Assembly (NCBI RefSeq): GCF_002443255.2
Contig: NW_019211454.1
Coordinates: 63,418,179 to 63,482,178 of the forward strand
From: Varroa destructor
Lineage: Eukaryota > Arthropoda > Arachnida > Mesostigmata > Varroidae
Direction of reading: 5' to 3'
DNA: 64,000 bases
Within the stretch, counting starts at the first letter, position 1. The number at the start of each line of letters is the position of its first letter. The position numbers were made by a program, and so were the translations under genes. Under the pieces are notes generated by a model. That model saw only the letters and a list, made by a program, of their open reading frames with translations, had not been told where the DNA came from and ran no database searches. Below, one piece after another: positions 1-13,576 of the stretch.

Positions 1-3000
1 ATAGGGATCCATACGAAAGTCCAATTCTTCTAATATACATGCAATGCATTTACGACTGTTATGAAAAGGCAGCTAATTCAATTGAAAATGTTTTGTTCCT
101 ATAATTATTTTATTGGACATCCTTGTGTTATTATCGTTGGATTGTATCGAGATAATTTTAACACTAATTTTTACTAGGCAACACCTATTTACAATTCGTC
201 ATCGGTAAAGATCCTCGGCAAAAAAATTACAACGGGAGCATCCATTTCGTTTTCTAAAATTTACGACACACAAACGTATGATCCGTTCGAAATAATACTA
301 TCCAACCCCCATAACCGAGAGTGATTTAGCGGATAATAAATCTACACTACTGAGACGCGAGTTTGGAGCGGCAATCTCAGCTCAAACATAGAGAAAAAAA
401 TGCTCGGTTTGTCCTAAATAGTTGGGTGACAGGTCTCTGGTATGTCGGAACACGAATCAGTAAAGGGAATTTGTTTTTAACTGGATTCCTAGCTACCTTC
501 ATTAAGGCAGCCATTTTGGCAGAGCATATCGAGCAAATAACACCTTTTCCACTATTTTCTTTGACCTTTTCAACATAACGATCGTCGTTTACCTTCTACT
601 ATCATTCCATCTATAGCGTCCATTGTCGGACTTCTTCTCGTTGTCATAAGACAATGACAAAGTCAAACTGGTATATGTGCTCAGACCTTGTGAAACATAG
701 AACTCACACAGTGTAAAGGGGGGCATCAAGCATTAGACATCGATTTGTAAAGGTCGTATATAACTAGAACAGTGCAAATAATATGTGTACGATTTAGCAA
801 TCCGTCCGAATGCTGGATTGGAAATCTCCCATTTGACAAAAAAAAAATACAGCCAACGATTCGCAATAGTCTTCATTATATCTATGTGTATATTATCAGA
901 AGACCATTTCGCTTTTTCTATATATATTTTTTTGAAGAGATTATATTGATTATGCTTCCTAATAGGCAACATACCTACCTATGTACTCGGCACGCACACT
1001 TTCTAGAAAATAAAGAGTCAAAACAAAGTTGCTCATTTTTTATTGTATTTGTATATTAAAAAAAATCGCAAGAGACTTGCTTAACCGGAAAAAAAATTAC
1101 ATAGACACTTTTGATACTCTTCTGATATGTTAATCGCAGAGATTCGTTAGGCAATGTATGCGTGGATATTTTCAACTAACGACCTTTTGCTAATTTTAAT
1201 CGTTAAATAGTTTAAAACATTTTAACAAGATTGTATTGTTCGATTTTACAGCCGTCTTGAATCAACCGTTTTTTAAGGCTTGTTTTTTTGGTAAGCAAAC
1301 ATTTTTCTACTTTATGACGTAATACTCTTATTACGGGTACCTGCCTCAAACTGTCTCACAGCAAAGGAACTTTGCCGCTTGCCAGCAACGTTTACTGCGA
1401 TCACCCTCCTTTTATGAACTCTAGGATATAGGATTCTTTTAAAATTGGAATCGTTCTTCCTTTAGGTGGAAATTGGTTAAAAATGCACGGCCCCACACCT
1501 GTATCATTGTCTGCCCAAATAATAATCATTATCGTGGGGCTGCAAAGCTTATCAGAATCCATATAATACCTTTTTCAAGCTGGCGAAAAATTTGTTTCAA
1601 TTTAGTCGATAACAACTGTCGATAGAAGGATCACCACATCGAACATTGTCTGTATCCCTTTTCGACACAGGGGTGACTGATCCACTCGGAAAGGTTAGTA
1701 CTTCCACGACGATGTGAGTCACTAAAGCGTAAGTATTACAGTTATACAATATGCGTGAGTGCTCAATAGCGACACGGTCTGTTGAGGTCGACCGCGTTCC
1801 GTCCGACTCACTTCTACCTGCTCCAAACGCGACAGCGATGAGCGGCAGGCATTTTGCCTATAGCCACACCCAGAATAATGAAGTCCGGTGGAGATAAGCA
1901 AGGGCGGGAATCAATCAATCGAGATAGCTAGTAGCCTAGAAAAGCCTCGAACCAAGTCCCACTGCATGAAAGAAAGATGCTGCAGCAGAACCATTAATTC
2001 ACTTTACCCTCGATACTAATTCTTCTAGCTGCTACAGTTAATCGAGTAAGTCGCATGGGAAAATGCGGAAGACAGAAGATTACAAAGCACCCTTTGCTCT
2101 TTCTCCTTGTCGAGAGTTCCGATTGTCGCAAGCGGCAACAAAACTACGCAAAAGATCAATGCTTTTTTAGCCCTTCATCCTGCAACCTCAGGACCTGTTT
2201 TTGCCTCTTTTTCTCATTGTAGTGTTAATGGTATCGTCGCTGTCTTTAATGCCGAAGTCGTTGATACACTCGTCTGCTTTTTTCCTTGAATTTGAGCGCG
2301 GAAAGAAAATTAGGAAAGTCATGACATCGCTTCCAATTGCAACGTATCGTAAGCAATTTCTATTCTTTATTCAGATTCGTTTCACAACAAACAGCCGTCC
2401 CGCATCGACGTCGATAGGGTGTTTTCCTTGACGCTTACCCTTTTCTGCTTACCTGCCCTTTTTTCTTGTCCGTTTCTTCTAATAGCTGCTGTTGGCTTAA
2501 TGGGATTTGACTACATGTCTGTGTAATTGTAGAGAGAGGGGGGCATTGAACGGATAGGATAGAACGCTTCGGGTGGTAAGAAGAGGGAAGGCTGGACCTT
2601 CTACTTATACCGAGTGAAAAACAGAGTAAACCATTTCAGGAGGTATCTCCCACTATTCACCAATTGCCTTTTTTTTTTTTATTGCATCTGCTTTTATTGT
2701 GTCCCTCTGCGCAATCTTGTGCCCGTTTTGCTTCGACTGTATCCGGCGTCCTATGCTACTATTTTCAATATTTGTCATCTACCGTTCGCTGGAGCTGTTC
2801 TTGTTCTAAAATGCTCATCTTGTACTTTTTCTTCCTCGTGTCCAGAACTTCAGTGAGCGGCCAGAAAGGGGAGGATGGAAAAAATGGCAAAGTCAAGCGG
2901 AATGAGCAGACTTACGATATATGAGTGCACTTGCAAAACCTCCCCCTTTAGTCTGTCAGTAGTGACGGCAGAAGCCGCAAAAGCTACAAATAGAAGGACG

Positions 3001-5140
3001 ATTACGTGGCTCAATTGCTCGGCTCCTAATGCAACCGGCGTAGTTGTTACTTCCCTTTAGATGGTGAAACCACCGGCGTCATGATTTGTGCTACCGGAAT
3101 CCAAAGACAGCTCCACAAAATTCAATCTCAGCTTGAAGCTTACGCCCGCTACACTGCCTTCTTCTAGCCCCATCCTACCCCCGCTACAGTTTACGCTTAT
3201 CAGCCCTTTTACTTTACAGGCTATAGCTGCTTTATGATACCCTTTTACTCCTGAACCCGTTTAGGAGGACAGATGCCTTCCTATCTGTAAATGGGTAATT
3301 ATCGCCGTTTCGCTGGCCGTTCTCTTCCGCTTCTGCTAACTTCTATTCCTTCTAAAATGCAACGTGCCAGTGTTTGGCGGTCCAGCCATCACTCTCTCTT
3401 TTTTAAGAAAAAATGTACCTAGTTCAATAGAAAACAGAGAAGTCGTAGTCGAGAACGGGGTCTCTTGGTAGCAGGTACAATCGGCAGCCGACGAATACTC
3501 TCAGGAGTGTTCATGCCGTTATCGGCGACAGGTAAGCGAGATGTACCACCAGCTGCATCTCTCTTTTTTATTCTATCCTTTCGTGGATCGCGTTGCTATC
3601 GCCATCGTCCCCGTTCTCGCTGCTACTAAATCTATAAAAGTTGCCACCGTCCGAGCTGGGGGCCAACAGACGTAAACGGAAGGCTGGCCAGCTGGTGAGA
3701 TCACGGCGGCATCAACATCCTACGGCCAAAGGATAAAGTCGATGTGGTGCGTTAGCAGCGCAATCCATCGGAACTGCGAACTATCATGTAAAGTCGAGCG
3801 AACATGAGGAAAAATACCTCGAGTCGATAGAACGTCTCCGGAGATTTGTTGTCCACTCGTCGCTTTCGATTACACGATGGTGCCGGCAGTTTAAATCCAA
3901 GTTGGAGATAGTGTTATTCCATAATACGAAGGCACAAAGACTGTGATAAGAATAGAATCTTTCTATCAAACTTAGGGCAATTTAACTGGGCCGCATACAG
4001 GTCGCAGGCAGGAGGGCAGGCAGGCAATTTAATATAAATTATTCGAAACAATTTTGAATAAAGTACTAATACGGCTGGAAGCCTTTTTTATTCCTTCTAA
4101 AGAATTGTTGTTGAAAAATTTACTCTGAAGTTCGAACTCCAAAGGGTGGTACGTCGAATGTAAATGGTATTCGTAGCATACATAGTGCTAACGTGTGATT
4201 TCACGCTCAAATTGAGTATCTTTTTGTTTTAATTGGAGTAAATACCTGGATGATGTCTTGACTGAAGAATAAAAAGGAGTTTCGAGAAACACCCTTCGCT
4301 AGGGTTGTGAGTGTCGATTTTATATATATGTATATTTTTATATGTATATCGTTGACGACCCTCACCTGTAACATTGGCTTTAGGCATTTTTACCTGTCGG
4401 ATGATGTCAACAAACATAGCTACTGGAACTAGTTTACGGAATGACCTTATATTATTACTAATCGACTTTAATTGTATAACTTTGTCTGTTTTAGTTCAAT
4501 ACGCGACGTACTTACTATAGAACTCAACTCTGTGCTACAAGTAACTAAAACTACCATTAATTATGATATCTTTTCCTGTTTCTGAGCGCTTCACAACGTT
4601 TCGCCGCTCGTTGTTGTAAGTCAGCCATCTAACGCAGCACTATTATGCTAAACTTTTTCGTTCTCTCATCAAAGCCGAAGCTGAAGGCGCCAGCGTCAAG
4701 AGCTGTTCCTAGCAGCCCGACGCTTTTTCGGTCAGTAAGATAGAACGTCCGTGTGTTCAAGCGACGTTTGGGTAGCTGGGCGATGATGTCCGCTGTCTTT
4801 GTCGCCCTCGCCGATCTGGTCGCCCCTAGCAACGCTGAGTGTCACAAGCCAGTAGTGCGTCTCTGGGAACAACATCACAGCGATAGTGTATAATCACAGA
4901 ACAGAACAAGTGAGAGCGCCTCAGATAAATCGGCCCCGATGCAGCCGCACTGAAACAGCGAGTATTAGGAACGTTCTATAAGAAATTCTCCTATTCCAGA
5001 CAGCGAGTGACTGACAGACGTCCAACAGACGATGACGTAGTCGGACTGATCTTCATTGACTTTCAGTGTATCGAGAAGATTTACATCGGTGATACCCTGT
5101 GTTCTGCAAACGCATAAAACAAAAATAACATCGTGGAATA
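1..5140. other. Non-coding sequence upstream of the first Ly6 gene
   Basis: No recognisable gene. The first 1.6 kb is AT-rich. Around 1.7-3.8 kb is richer in GC and contains many short open frames without recognisable domains or splice partners. A consensus-like splice donor (CGACAG|GTAAGC) at 3526-3537 could end a 5' untranslated exon, but nothing proves transcription. The 100 bases before 5141 should include the promoter and 5' UTR of the Ly6 gene that starts there; no TATA box is obvious. Confidence 0.4.
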
Positions 5141-8100
5141 ATGCAGTATTATGCTCCAACCGCCCCCCTGTTAGTCGTATCGTTGCTACCAATTGGTAAG
5201 TTGGATCATACGAACGTATCCCCCTTTCTGTTTGAACGCATTCGCAGCTTCTCAACAGGATTTCGAACCCCACCGAAAATAATTGAGCCACTGTTGCTTA
5301 ATGTAGGATCGAATGGCTCAGTTCATAAAATTCACGTGGATAAAACTCATCTGACAGCGGCGCAATGAAATTGACGGCGCTTGTTTTGTTGCGAGCACGT
5401 GCGATCGATGATGAAATTCGGATGCAAAAGAAAACATTTGCATCCGATCAGAGATATTTCATATAGGGCTATCCTGCTGGTATTATTAACCCTGATATAA
5501 TCATTAATAAGAGCTATCTCTTATTAGTTTATGGTTCGAATTCATCTGTAGAGTTATAAATTGTTGAAATACGTTGCCAGTATGAGCCTGTTGAAACGTT
5601 CGAAAAAAGTAATGGCTGTAAAATGTTTCGTTCCATGCACAAGATACCTTTCATAGAGACAACGAGACTGTAGTTCGGCAAGTGTTTGCGCTATTTAATG
5701 GTTTGGGGGGAATGTCACCTGCTAGGTAGTACAACATGCAGAACGAGCTCTTCTGTCTTCTGATTCTTGAAACATCAAGTTGAAAATACGGCGCCTAGCG
5801 GAGACTTGTGCATAACTCAATGCACGTATTGGCAATTCTCGTCAGCTAAATTTATTTGCTTAATGTACAGTTATCAAAGTTCAAGGGCTATAAATAGCTG
5901 GGCAGTTGCACGACTGAGGTTAGAAACGAATCTTAGTATTCGCTTAAAAATGTGTACTTTATGGACTCCCAATAACCAGGAAGCTATTTCATTTCTTTTT
6001 GCAAGTACTCGTAACTCAACGCACCAGTACTATATAAACATATATAACAAGTGGTGAATGGGTAGCGAAAGAGGTCACAGACGTAGAACGCTGCATGTAG
6101 ATATACCAATACAGTGCTGAGGCCGAAGGTTTCTCGATCCATATAGAATACTTCGATTATTCGAAATATGTCGCTTTTCTTTGTAGGCATACCCGATGGG
6201 CTGCTAGAATTCCTTCACCTAAAGTCACGGCACGCATTTCTAACCCGATGACACAAAAGCGACAATTTACTTCGGTCTCAACAGATCGTATCCCCTTCCC
6301 CCTACCATATAGGGTGATCAGATGTTATAGAAAAATGGTTAGCATTTTTTCATAGATCTGTTTCTTCTCTCGTAGCAAGTTATCTGTCAAATTATGGCTC
6401 CCGTAGCGTTTTTATCATGTGTACATTATATACTTCATGATATCACCCTACTGACCTGATATACCTAGTCGAACTTGGACATCTCACGAGCACGCACAAC
6501 TCGGCCAGTCATTTATCTTCTTCCACACAAATGTGCTTTATCTTCGTTTTCACCATATGTGCATATTCTTTACATCATGCGGCAGGTCCGCCCGTGTCCT
6601 GCCTGAGCTGAGACGTCATCTTTAGCGCGTGTAGGTTCTATCCTAACGGGATTAATTCCTGTGTAGTTATAAGGCTATATGGGTGTAGGGTGGGACAAAG
6701 CGATTGGGACAGTACACATCAGTGCCTGTTTCTCTAACACTCAGCTGTATCTTTCTGACAAATAAAGCAGACCACCGGAAGGTAATCGAACAGTGATGAG
6801 CAGACCCGAAGAGTGATCAAGTACGTTGGTTTATGGCCGGCAATCGTTGTCATGGCTATGATCAGCAGATAGCCTGCTAAAATTCACGAGAGTCAGAGGG
6901 GCCCAGGAGACCGGGCAAAATACCAGAGGACCAAACCACTTTTTTGGTACCGGCACTACTTATATTGGCTAACGACTAACTACTAGTCGGGCTTAATTAA
7001 TGGTAATAGCGCAACAGGTGCCCTGACGACCGCTACTAATTAAATTGGCTATGCGGGCGGTATGTGTATTAGCATTATTGTCTAAACTCAGCAAGATTTG
7101 CCCCGCGAATCGCCAGAATTGCCATAGGCATCAAAAGGACTACGCGCCAAAAAAAATTATAGGACGGTCATGGGAGAGATGTCATCAGGCTTTTAGAAAA
7201 TAACCTCTAATAACGATGCAAGTGCCGTCCACGAATGGCCTGGGTAATAAGCTAGCGGATCAGACTAGGGTATCAGGAAGCCAGCAGCTGGTCAGCGGGT
7301 GAATCTCAAGCGAGTTCGGAAAAAGATGACGGAACTGATTTGGATCTTGCATTTGTAAGTAAACCACCTTTTCCTACCTAATAGGCAGACAATCAGCCGC
7401 GGATGTGATCAATGTTCCACGCCCTCACCATTCTCCCCCTAACCTTCCCCGACTTGCACTGCGCGATATATTTTAGTAGCTGCTCCAAAAATGTTCGATG
7501 GGTGTGGGCTCTGTTCCGCTGGGATCTTCTGCTAATGATGGCGGGGATCAGAGAGTGGTAAAAAAAAGTCTCATATAGTGCATGGGCTGGGTCAGTAAGC
7601 ACGTCAGAAACGTCGTGGCATATATCTACGTGTGTATAAGCAAAATGAGAAAGAACCTGATTACATTCCGGAAAATCTTTGCGCTGAACGTCATTGTTCT
7701 AAATATTTAAAAAAAAAAAAAAAAAATTTCCCGTTGACTAGGTCTAGTTGGCCATATGAAAGAGTCATCTCCCATTGCCAGACATGAGACACTGAAGCCA
7801 ATCAAATTAACTAATTTGGTTCTCAAACATTTTAGGGGTTTTAATTCGTTCAGCGTTTTACCGGCTTATAAGGTAGCAAAAAGTGTTTGTTGACTAGGTG
7901 TTATGGCTTGTTTTCTATGGAAAACGTTCAATGCAATATACAATCAGCAAGCAGATTTGTGAAAAAAATTAATGCTATATAATTTGAATCACGCTTTTCG
8001 CTGCTATGCAAACAGAAAAAAAAACATATAGGCCTTCACGACTCTATTTTGCTTTGTCCTTAAACTAAGTCCAGTACTAATATATGATTAATCAGCGCGT

Positions 8101-9658
8101 CTAAGTCCATGATATCGTTCTTGTCGTATGTTTTAGCTTCGGCGATCAAATGCTACCAGTGTTCAACAAGCGAGGATCCCAAGGGTAAAGATCTTTGCGG
8201 AGCTTACCGGTATTTCGATACGTCAAAGAACACACCTGTTGACTGTCTTGGAGAGCAAGCCGTTGCACTTGGCACGTTCTGTTATAAACGACTACAGCAA
8301 AGTCCTCGTGGATTTATTTGTAAGTTATTGCTCATATTCTGAACACTGTCTCTATATTGTACTATTTATGCACCAAAACTGCTATAGAGTCACTTTTTTC
8401 GAACAAGTTTTGCCGCAAAATGGCCAAACGCCTCTTTTTTTTTTTGATGATAATTTACACACTCGCCTATAACACCATTTTATTTTTGTTCTACTTTCTT
8501 TACGGGTGTCTCCTTCAGAGGCCCATTCAAGTCAGGGACCGCTCTAACTCCTTACCGAAGATGAGATTTAAGGCGTCTTTCTTTGCTGGCAGACTTTGAT
8601 ACGTTGCCCTTGCCCTTTTCATTTGCGGACCGATTGAGTAAGCGATTTAAGTAAGCCAGCGATTCTCCATTGCGATTGGGGCTCAAACGGATATACGCAT
8701 TTACACCTTTTCAATGCCACGCCTTTCGAGACCGTTTTTCAACGTCAAGGTAGTTCGTATCCGTTGGTCGCGGGCACCTGATAGGGCCACAAGACATGGT
8801 TGGAAGAACAAGACACCCTGAGAGGCGGCAGAAGCGAAGAAAGGCCAGTAACCCACCCTGGTCTTTTTCACTGCCCGATAATCAAATTTCTCTTCTTCTT
8901 GCGCCTCATATCACGGTTGGGAAAGAGCTACGAAACTAATAGCCTTTCTTTTCATCGTTGTTTTTATTCAGTATGCTTTCTAAGTTCGCGTTCATTTAAC
9001 GAGATAGGTACGTTTCCTTGATTTGTAACCGGGAAGCAGTTGCAGTATTGTCCCTTTGAGTTTCCTCTTTTGCACCAATTATACCTTATTTAAATAGTGC
9101 TCCGAGGGGTACCTTCAGATGCAGCTGAAGCCTCTGTATGTTACTAAGTTTTAAAAAAGCAATTTATCCATTAATTAACCGAAGAGCGTTTGTCGTGAAA
9201 AGTTCACGCCAATAAAAAACGCATTTATTGGTCGCACGGAAGAAGTCTGGAAATCACTAACGAAGGAGACGGACGCAGATAGGAAAATACATACTACTCT
9301 TAAAATAAAGCGGAGTAGCAGTTGCATTTATTCGATATAAAGTTCTTCATTTACAGCCGAAGTTATATGGTCGTTAGCGTATTTGTTTTAGTATAGAATA
9401 CGATAAACAACCTTTAATCGGTTAAATATTTCAGGGGACGGTCGATGGAGAAGCGTAGAACGACGCTGCGCACAAGTTTCTGAGCGCGGCATCAACTGGG
9501 GCTGCGATTGGGGTTACGATCTCCAAGGAGTTTATTGGGAGGAGTGTTACTGTGCTGAAGATGGATGCAATGGATCTCCTACACTCATGAGCACCGCTCG
9601 AATACTATTTTCCTTATGTCTACTACCGCTGCTGTGGTTGGCGATTCAGCCGATGTAG
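5141..9658 (+). CDS. Ly6/uPAR-domain GPI-anchored protein (three-exon gene)
   Basis: Exons 5141-5195, 8137-8319 and 9435-9658 join in phase (both introns phase 1) to give 153 residues. Exon 1 encodes a signal peptide starting at the ATG at 5141 (MQYYAPTAPLLVVSLLPI), with probable cleavage after the ASA that spans the first junction. The mature protein opens with CYQC (Cys24, Cys27). Ten cysteines follow the Ly6 pattern: 24, 27, 39, 55, 67 in exon 2 and 91, 103, 117, 119, 124 in exon 3, the last in the family's terminal CN (Cys124-Asn125). A hydrophobic C-terminus (about residues 136-150) after CNGS is typical of a GPI-attachment signal, so the protein is probably on the outer cell surface. 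Donors are GTAAGT (5196 and 8320); acceptors are TTTTAG and TTTCAG. Arthropod Ly6 proteins include quiver/sleepless, boudin and crooked-type members with roles in channel modulation and septate junctions; which of these this resembles cannot be decided here. Intron 1 is 2.9 kb and intron 2 is 1.1 kb, and neither shows another gene. Confidence 0.9.
5196..8136 (+). other. Intron 1 of the Ly6 gene
   Basis: The intron starts GTAAGT and ends TTTTAG. It is mixed-composition DNA with a run of A at about 7709-7726. I see no repeat family or second gene in it. Confidence 0.75.
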
Positions 9659-10025
9659 ATAGCATGTTAGCTCCCATAGATAGCTAGCTATAATACTGTG
9701 CATGGAGCATATGTATAACCAATACTTAGGATTGTGTAATACTGTGCTATATATATACATACATATGCGTAGGCCGCTATTGTGGTGAAGATCTTTAAGT
9801 GATTTGACAATGCAGCTCCACGAACCAAGAGTTGCCGTTAGAAAGGTTTGAGGTTGTCAGTAAACTAAACATTAACCAACAAATAAGAATATTTAGGATG
9901 CCAATATTATGCATTCTGCTATGCAATTCAGACTGTCAAAATTTCGGAAATCAAACCCAACTTTCGTGAGCACATGAACAGGGAACGTCTTATTTCATGA
10001 ATATCTGTGTTTTTATTTGAGAAAG

Positions 10026-10050
10026 TTTATTTATTTATTTATTTATTTAT
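10026..10050. repeat. (TTTA)n microsatellite
   Basis: About six uninterrupted TTTA units are directly visible. Confidence 0.9.
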
Positions 10051-12472
10051 TGTACATATAGAAAATTAAATTGATTCAATTTGATGTGAGTTGTAACGCA
10101 TACTAACCGCTAGTCGTATATCTGGGATGCTAATGATGGGATTCTCTCAACATACGATGAAATGGCACCTTTCGAAGGTTTGCTTCGCGGCTGGACTAAC
10201 GGGACAACGTGTTCGCGGGACATGGCCTAAGATTAAGCATGAGTGCCAGTACAACGTGGTCATACTTCTCCTGAGATCAGAATGCTATTGAAATTCTGTC
10301 TGTCATCCGTATCTGTGAAAAGATCAGCCTGAGATAGTGGATTCTTAGGGTCCGTCTGACAAGCGCATTGCCACACCACTGATACAAGCTGACCGAATTT
10401 GATCGAGCCCTATTCTGAGCAACTTAAGCAGATAAGCACTCGGTCGGATCGGAACTATGGCTTGCATACGCCAGCTTGTCGTAAGCCAACACGCTAAATT
10501 GGAACGAACAGCTCTTTCAGTATCGCTTTTTAGTCGCAAAAAGTTGTTCGGATGACCTTTAATAACTTATTCGTAAAGTTTGCACACTTTTTTGAGGGAA
10601 AGAACTTGACTCCAACCTAGTGAGATCTGGAACTCGCCGTGAGCGTACGTTTACTTGAGGATATAATCATCATCTAGATTGCTATAACAATTTTGTTGTT
10701 ACATTACATAACGTTACATCATGCATAACAGTACATACTTTTCAAGTCGTATCGACATATAATAAGTTATTTTTATATGTATTTTTTATTGTTTGAAAAG
10801 TAAAGTTTCATGATCCACACTTCTACTCAAACTAAAGTGTTATATGTGCTGCACGTATATGTCAGTGCTAAGCTTTCCTTATTTCCACCTAATGAATCTT
10901 TTTAGTTAAACAAAGTTACGAAATTTGTTTAATCTGAGAAATCGATTATTTGAAGAAGAACGCGACCATTTGCGTTCGTTACCATAACTTCAGTTGAATT
11001 ACACCTATCGAAAAATCATTAACACGATAGGAAACTATGATTCTAAAATCAACGATTTTTTTTTATAGAATGCTCCGGAAGTGTGCCGATGACATGGCCT
11101 CTGTAACAACCGTGTCCGAACGTATAGATGTCCATACACATCCAATCCCCGCATGTCTACCCAACCAGCAGATATAAATTTCAGCATCAGGATTAAGCGA
11201 GTTTTTCGATCTATTTCTTACGTCCGGCCGAACAGTTTAAGTATACGTGAAATTCTCGTTGCAAAATATGCTTTAAATCGGTAGTTTTCACATTGCCCAA
11301 GTCATGAGCGACCGTGAGCGCCGCATCAGTATTTGTCCCAGACTTTTCACGCTACTCTGCTGCAACAATCGGTTCAACAAAATCCTAGTGATATGTCTTC
11401 AGAATCAGAATTCAAGCACACTGATGTCCTGAGATTTCGTTGAAAATCCTCGGTGTGACCACTATCACAGTTAGTCTTCCCAACTGAGCCACAGAGTTCC
11501 TATCTATCATAGTTTTTATGAAAAGACACTTATACGGTCCTTGCTACGATTACGTCATACGTTGCTGGCATAATGTAGTTGGAGGTATAGAGATCAATTC
11601 GTTATACAGCATAGAAGAGCTAGAAAAAGTACCGATTAAACTGATTTTGCTCGTTTGAGGTGCTTGATAGCGTTGCGATCATATCGAATGTTTCCGTTTA
11701 GTTCCTAAACGGAAAACGCCTATTATTAAAATATTAGCACTGTTAGTTTCTTGACAATGATAATAACAATAACTGAGCAGATCGATCAGAGCGACCTAGA
11801 CCCAGACAGAGTGACCCATAGAACTGCTGGGACAGATTATTGTTGTACAATTACAAAACATACATATAGACAAGTTAAGCGACCCTGATTTTATATATAT
11901 ATATATATACATCGAGTTTATAAAATCTCAAAAGAGGACCAAGTTAAGGCAATGTTTTTTAAATGGCGTAATACATTTTTATAAGTATAGTATAGAGTAC
12001 ATCATAAATAAGATGAGTAACGTGTGGTAACAAGGAGAAATATTCGCTCTCGTAGTACAGGCTCTTATGTCGAGGTATCGTTATCTCATACGTGGCTCAC
12101 GTATTTCACACTGTAAAAATTTGTAATTTTAAATGTCCGTTGTCCAAAATTTTCCAAAAATGTTCGACAAAAGAATAAATTTTGTTGTTTATAAAAGTTC
12201 TCGCTTTTCCGCAGCCGAAGAATGTGGCTATACTAGTAATGTAAATAAACCCTCTTTTTCATAGGCGTTCAGAAGCACGAGTTATACTCGAAGCGTCATC
12301 GTGATTGAGTCTATACTAAAAATACGAGATATGTTAGATACGGCAACGCTCGACTCGTGCACTCACAATCAGAGACGTCATTTAGAGCCTTCGGTACTGT
12401 AATTTAAAGAAAAAAACACAATATGTATAAAGTATCATTCAAATATTTATTTCTACTAGTAATTTACTTAAT

Positions 12473-12516
12473 ACAAGTACAATAATTATATATATATATA
12501 TAATTATTTTACTTGT
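12473..12516. repeat. Near-perfect 44-bp palindrome with AT core
   Basis: The left arm reads ACAAGTACAATAATTA before a TA core. The right arm is its reverse complement with one mismatch, TAATTATTTTACTTGT. The AT-rich centre makes cruciform extrusion or a transcript hairpin plausible. It lies between the two Ly6 genes and has no assigned function. Confidence 0.8.
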
Positions 12517-13576
12517 ATATTGTATATATATGTATTTACATATTATTAGACACTGAGAAGCCGCCTGTTGTTTTTATTCTATAAAGGTGACATTAAAGGA
12601 GTTACCTCTAATAGTTGATGTCAGCCATGAATCGATATGATCAACTTTAGGGTTTGTTCATGTTACGTCATACGTTCTGTTAAGGGCATCCCTGTTCTGC
12701 CTTATGTGTCAGCCAAGCACAATACTGTATATTCTACTTACATAAGTTGAAGATAAAGTTTGTATGGCGGCTGTTTCGCAGCTGGTGTAGTTTATTTTAT
12801 GTTTTACATGAAAAAATGTCTAACATGTGGCTTTGTCGTTAGACGTTACGCATGAAACTGTGAAGAGCTAGGAGAATGCTACGATTCTTGCTCTAAATAC
12901 GGTGGACCAAATTACTTTCTCAATAAAAGTTAACGGTGAGCGCAATGAAAAGGAGTAACTGGGTCACAGAAAATCTTTCAAGGTTATTTGTTCTTTCACT
13001 ATTTGCCATCTCTCTAACTGTTTTTGATTTTGTAATGACTTCAGATATAGGTATGGCAATAGGCCGCTTTTCCACCTGGCTTCATTCTTTTAAGTTTCGT
13101 CTCACGTCCTCTTGTGGTCCTTGAGTGAATTTTGGTGGTGCCCAGAATCGACGCGCTTACACATTGTTGATGTTATCGCCAGATGGTAACCTATCGAACA
13201 GCATAGTCGAGTTGGCAGGTTTGGCAGTGGTACGTAGTTGTTTAGGAGCGGTATGTCTTACTGCCGAATCCCGAATCTTCCACAATCAAGATAAGAAAGA
13301 TAAAAGCAGGAGGAGCTGCCAATAGAGTATCTTCCCCGCACATTCTCCTCGAAATCGTTTGATCAAGCTCTGACAAACCCGTCTTAGACACAATTAGATG
13401 AGAGCTAAAAGACGGGTGACATGAAAGAAAAACAAATAACACATATACATGCACATACACACACTCACTCAAAACACGATATTGGCAACAGATTTCTAAA
13501 CAGCTAGCACATGAAAAGGTGTAGCCGTAAAGGATAAAAGCACCATTCTACTTTCTAATAAAGATGTGCGTTTACA

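Larger units (their letters stand above)
9659..13576. other. Intergenic region between convergent Ly6 genes
   Basis: AT-rich sequence holding the 3' UTRs of both flanking Ly6 genes. It contains a TTTA tetranucleotide repeat, a TA tract at 11892-11909 and a long palindrome at 12473-12516. No coding region is supported. Confidence 0.5.

Noticed and set aside
363..578. Short plus-strand frame near the left end
   Set aside because: No domain or splice context, and the composition is ordinary intergenic.
4629..4832. Minus-strand frame of 67 codons in a GC-richer patch
   Set aside because: No domain, no clear splice partners, and competing frames are open on the other strand.
4965..5291. Minus-strand frame of 108 codons with an acceptor-like CAG near 5104
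   Set aside because: It overlaps the leader and first exon of the plus-strand Ly6 gene, which has much stronger support, and no domain is recognisable.
8109..8136. In-frame ATG directly upstream of Ly6 exon 2 as the translation start
   Set aside because: The region ends in a splice acceptor, and a far better signal-peptide exon with matching phase lies at 5141-5195.
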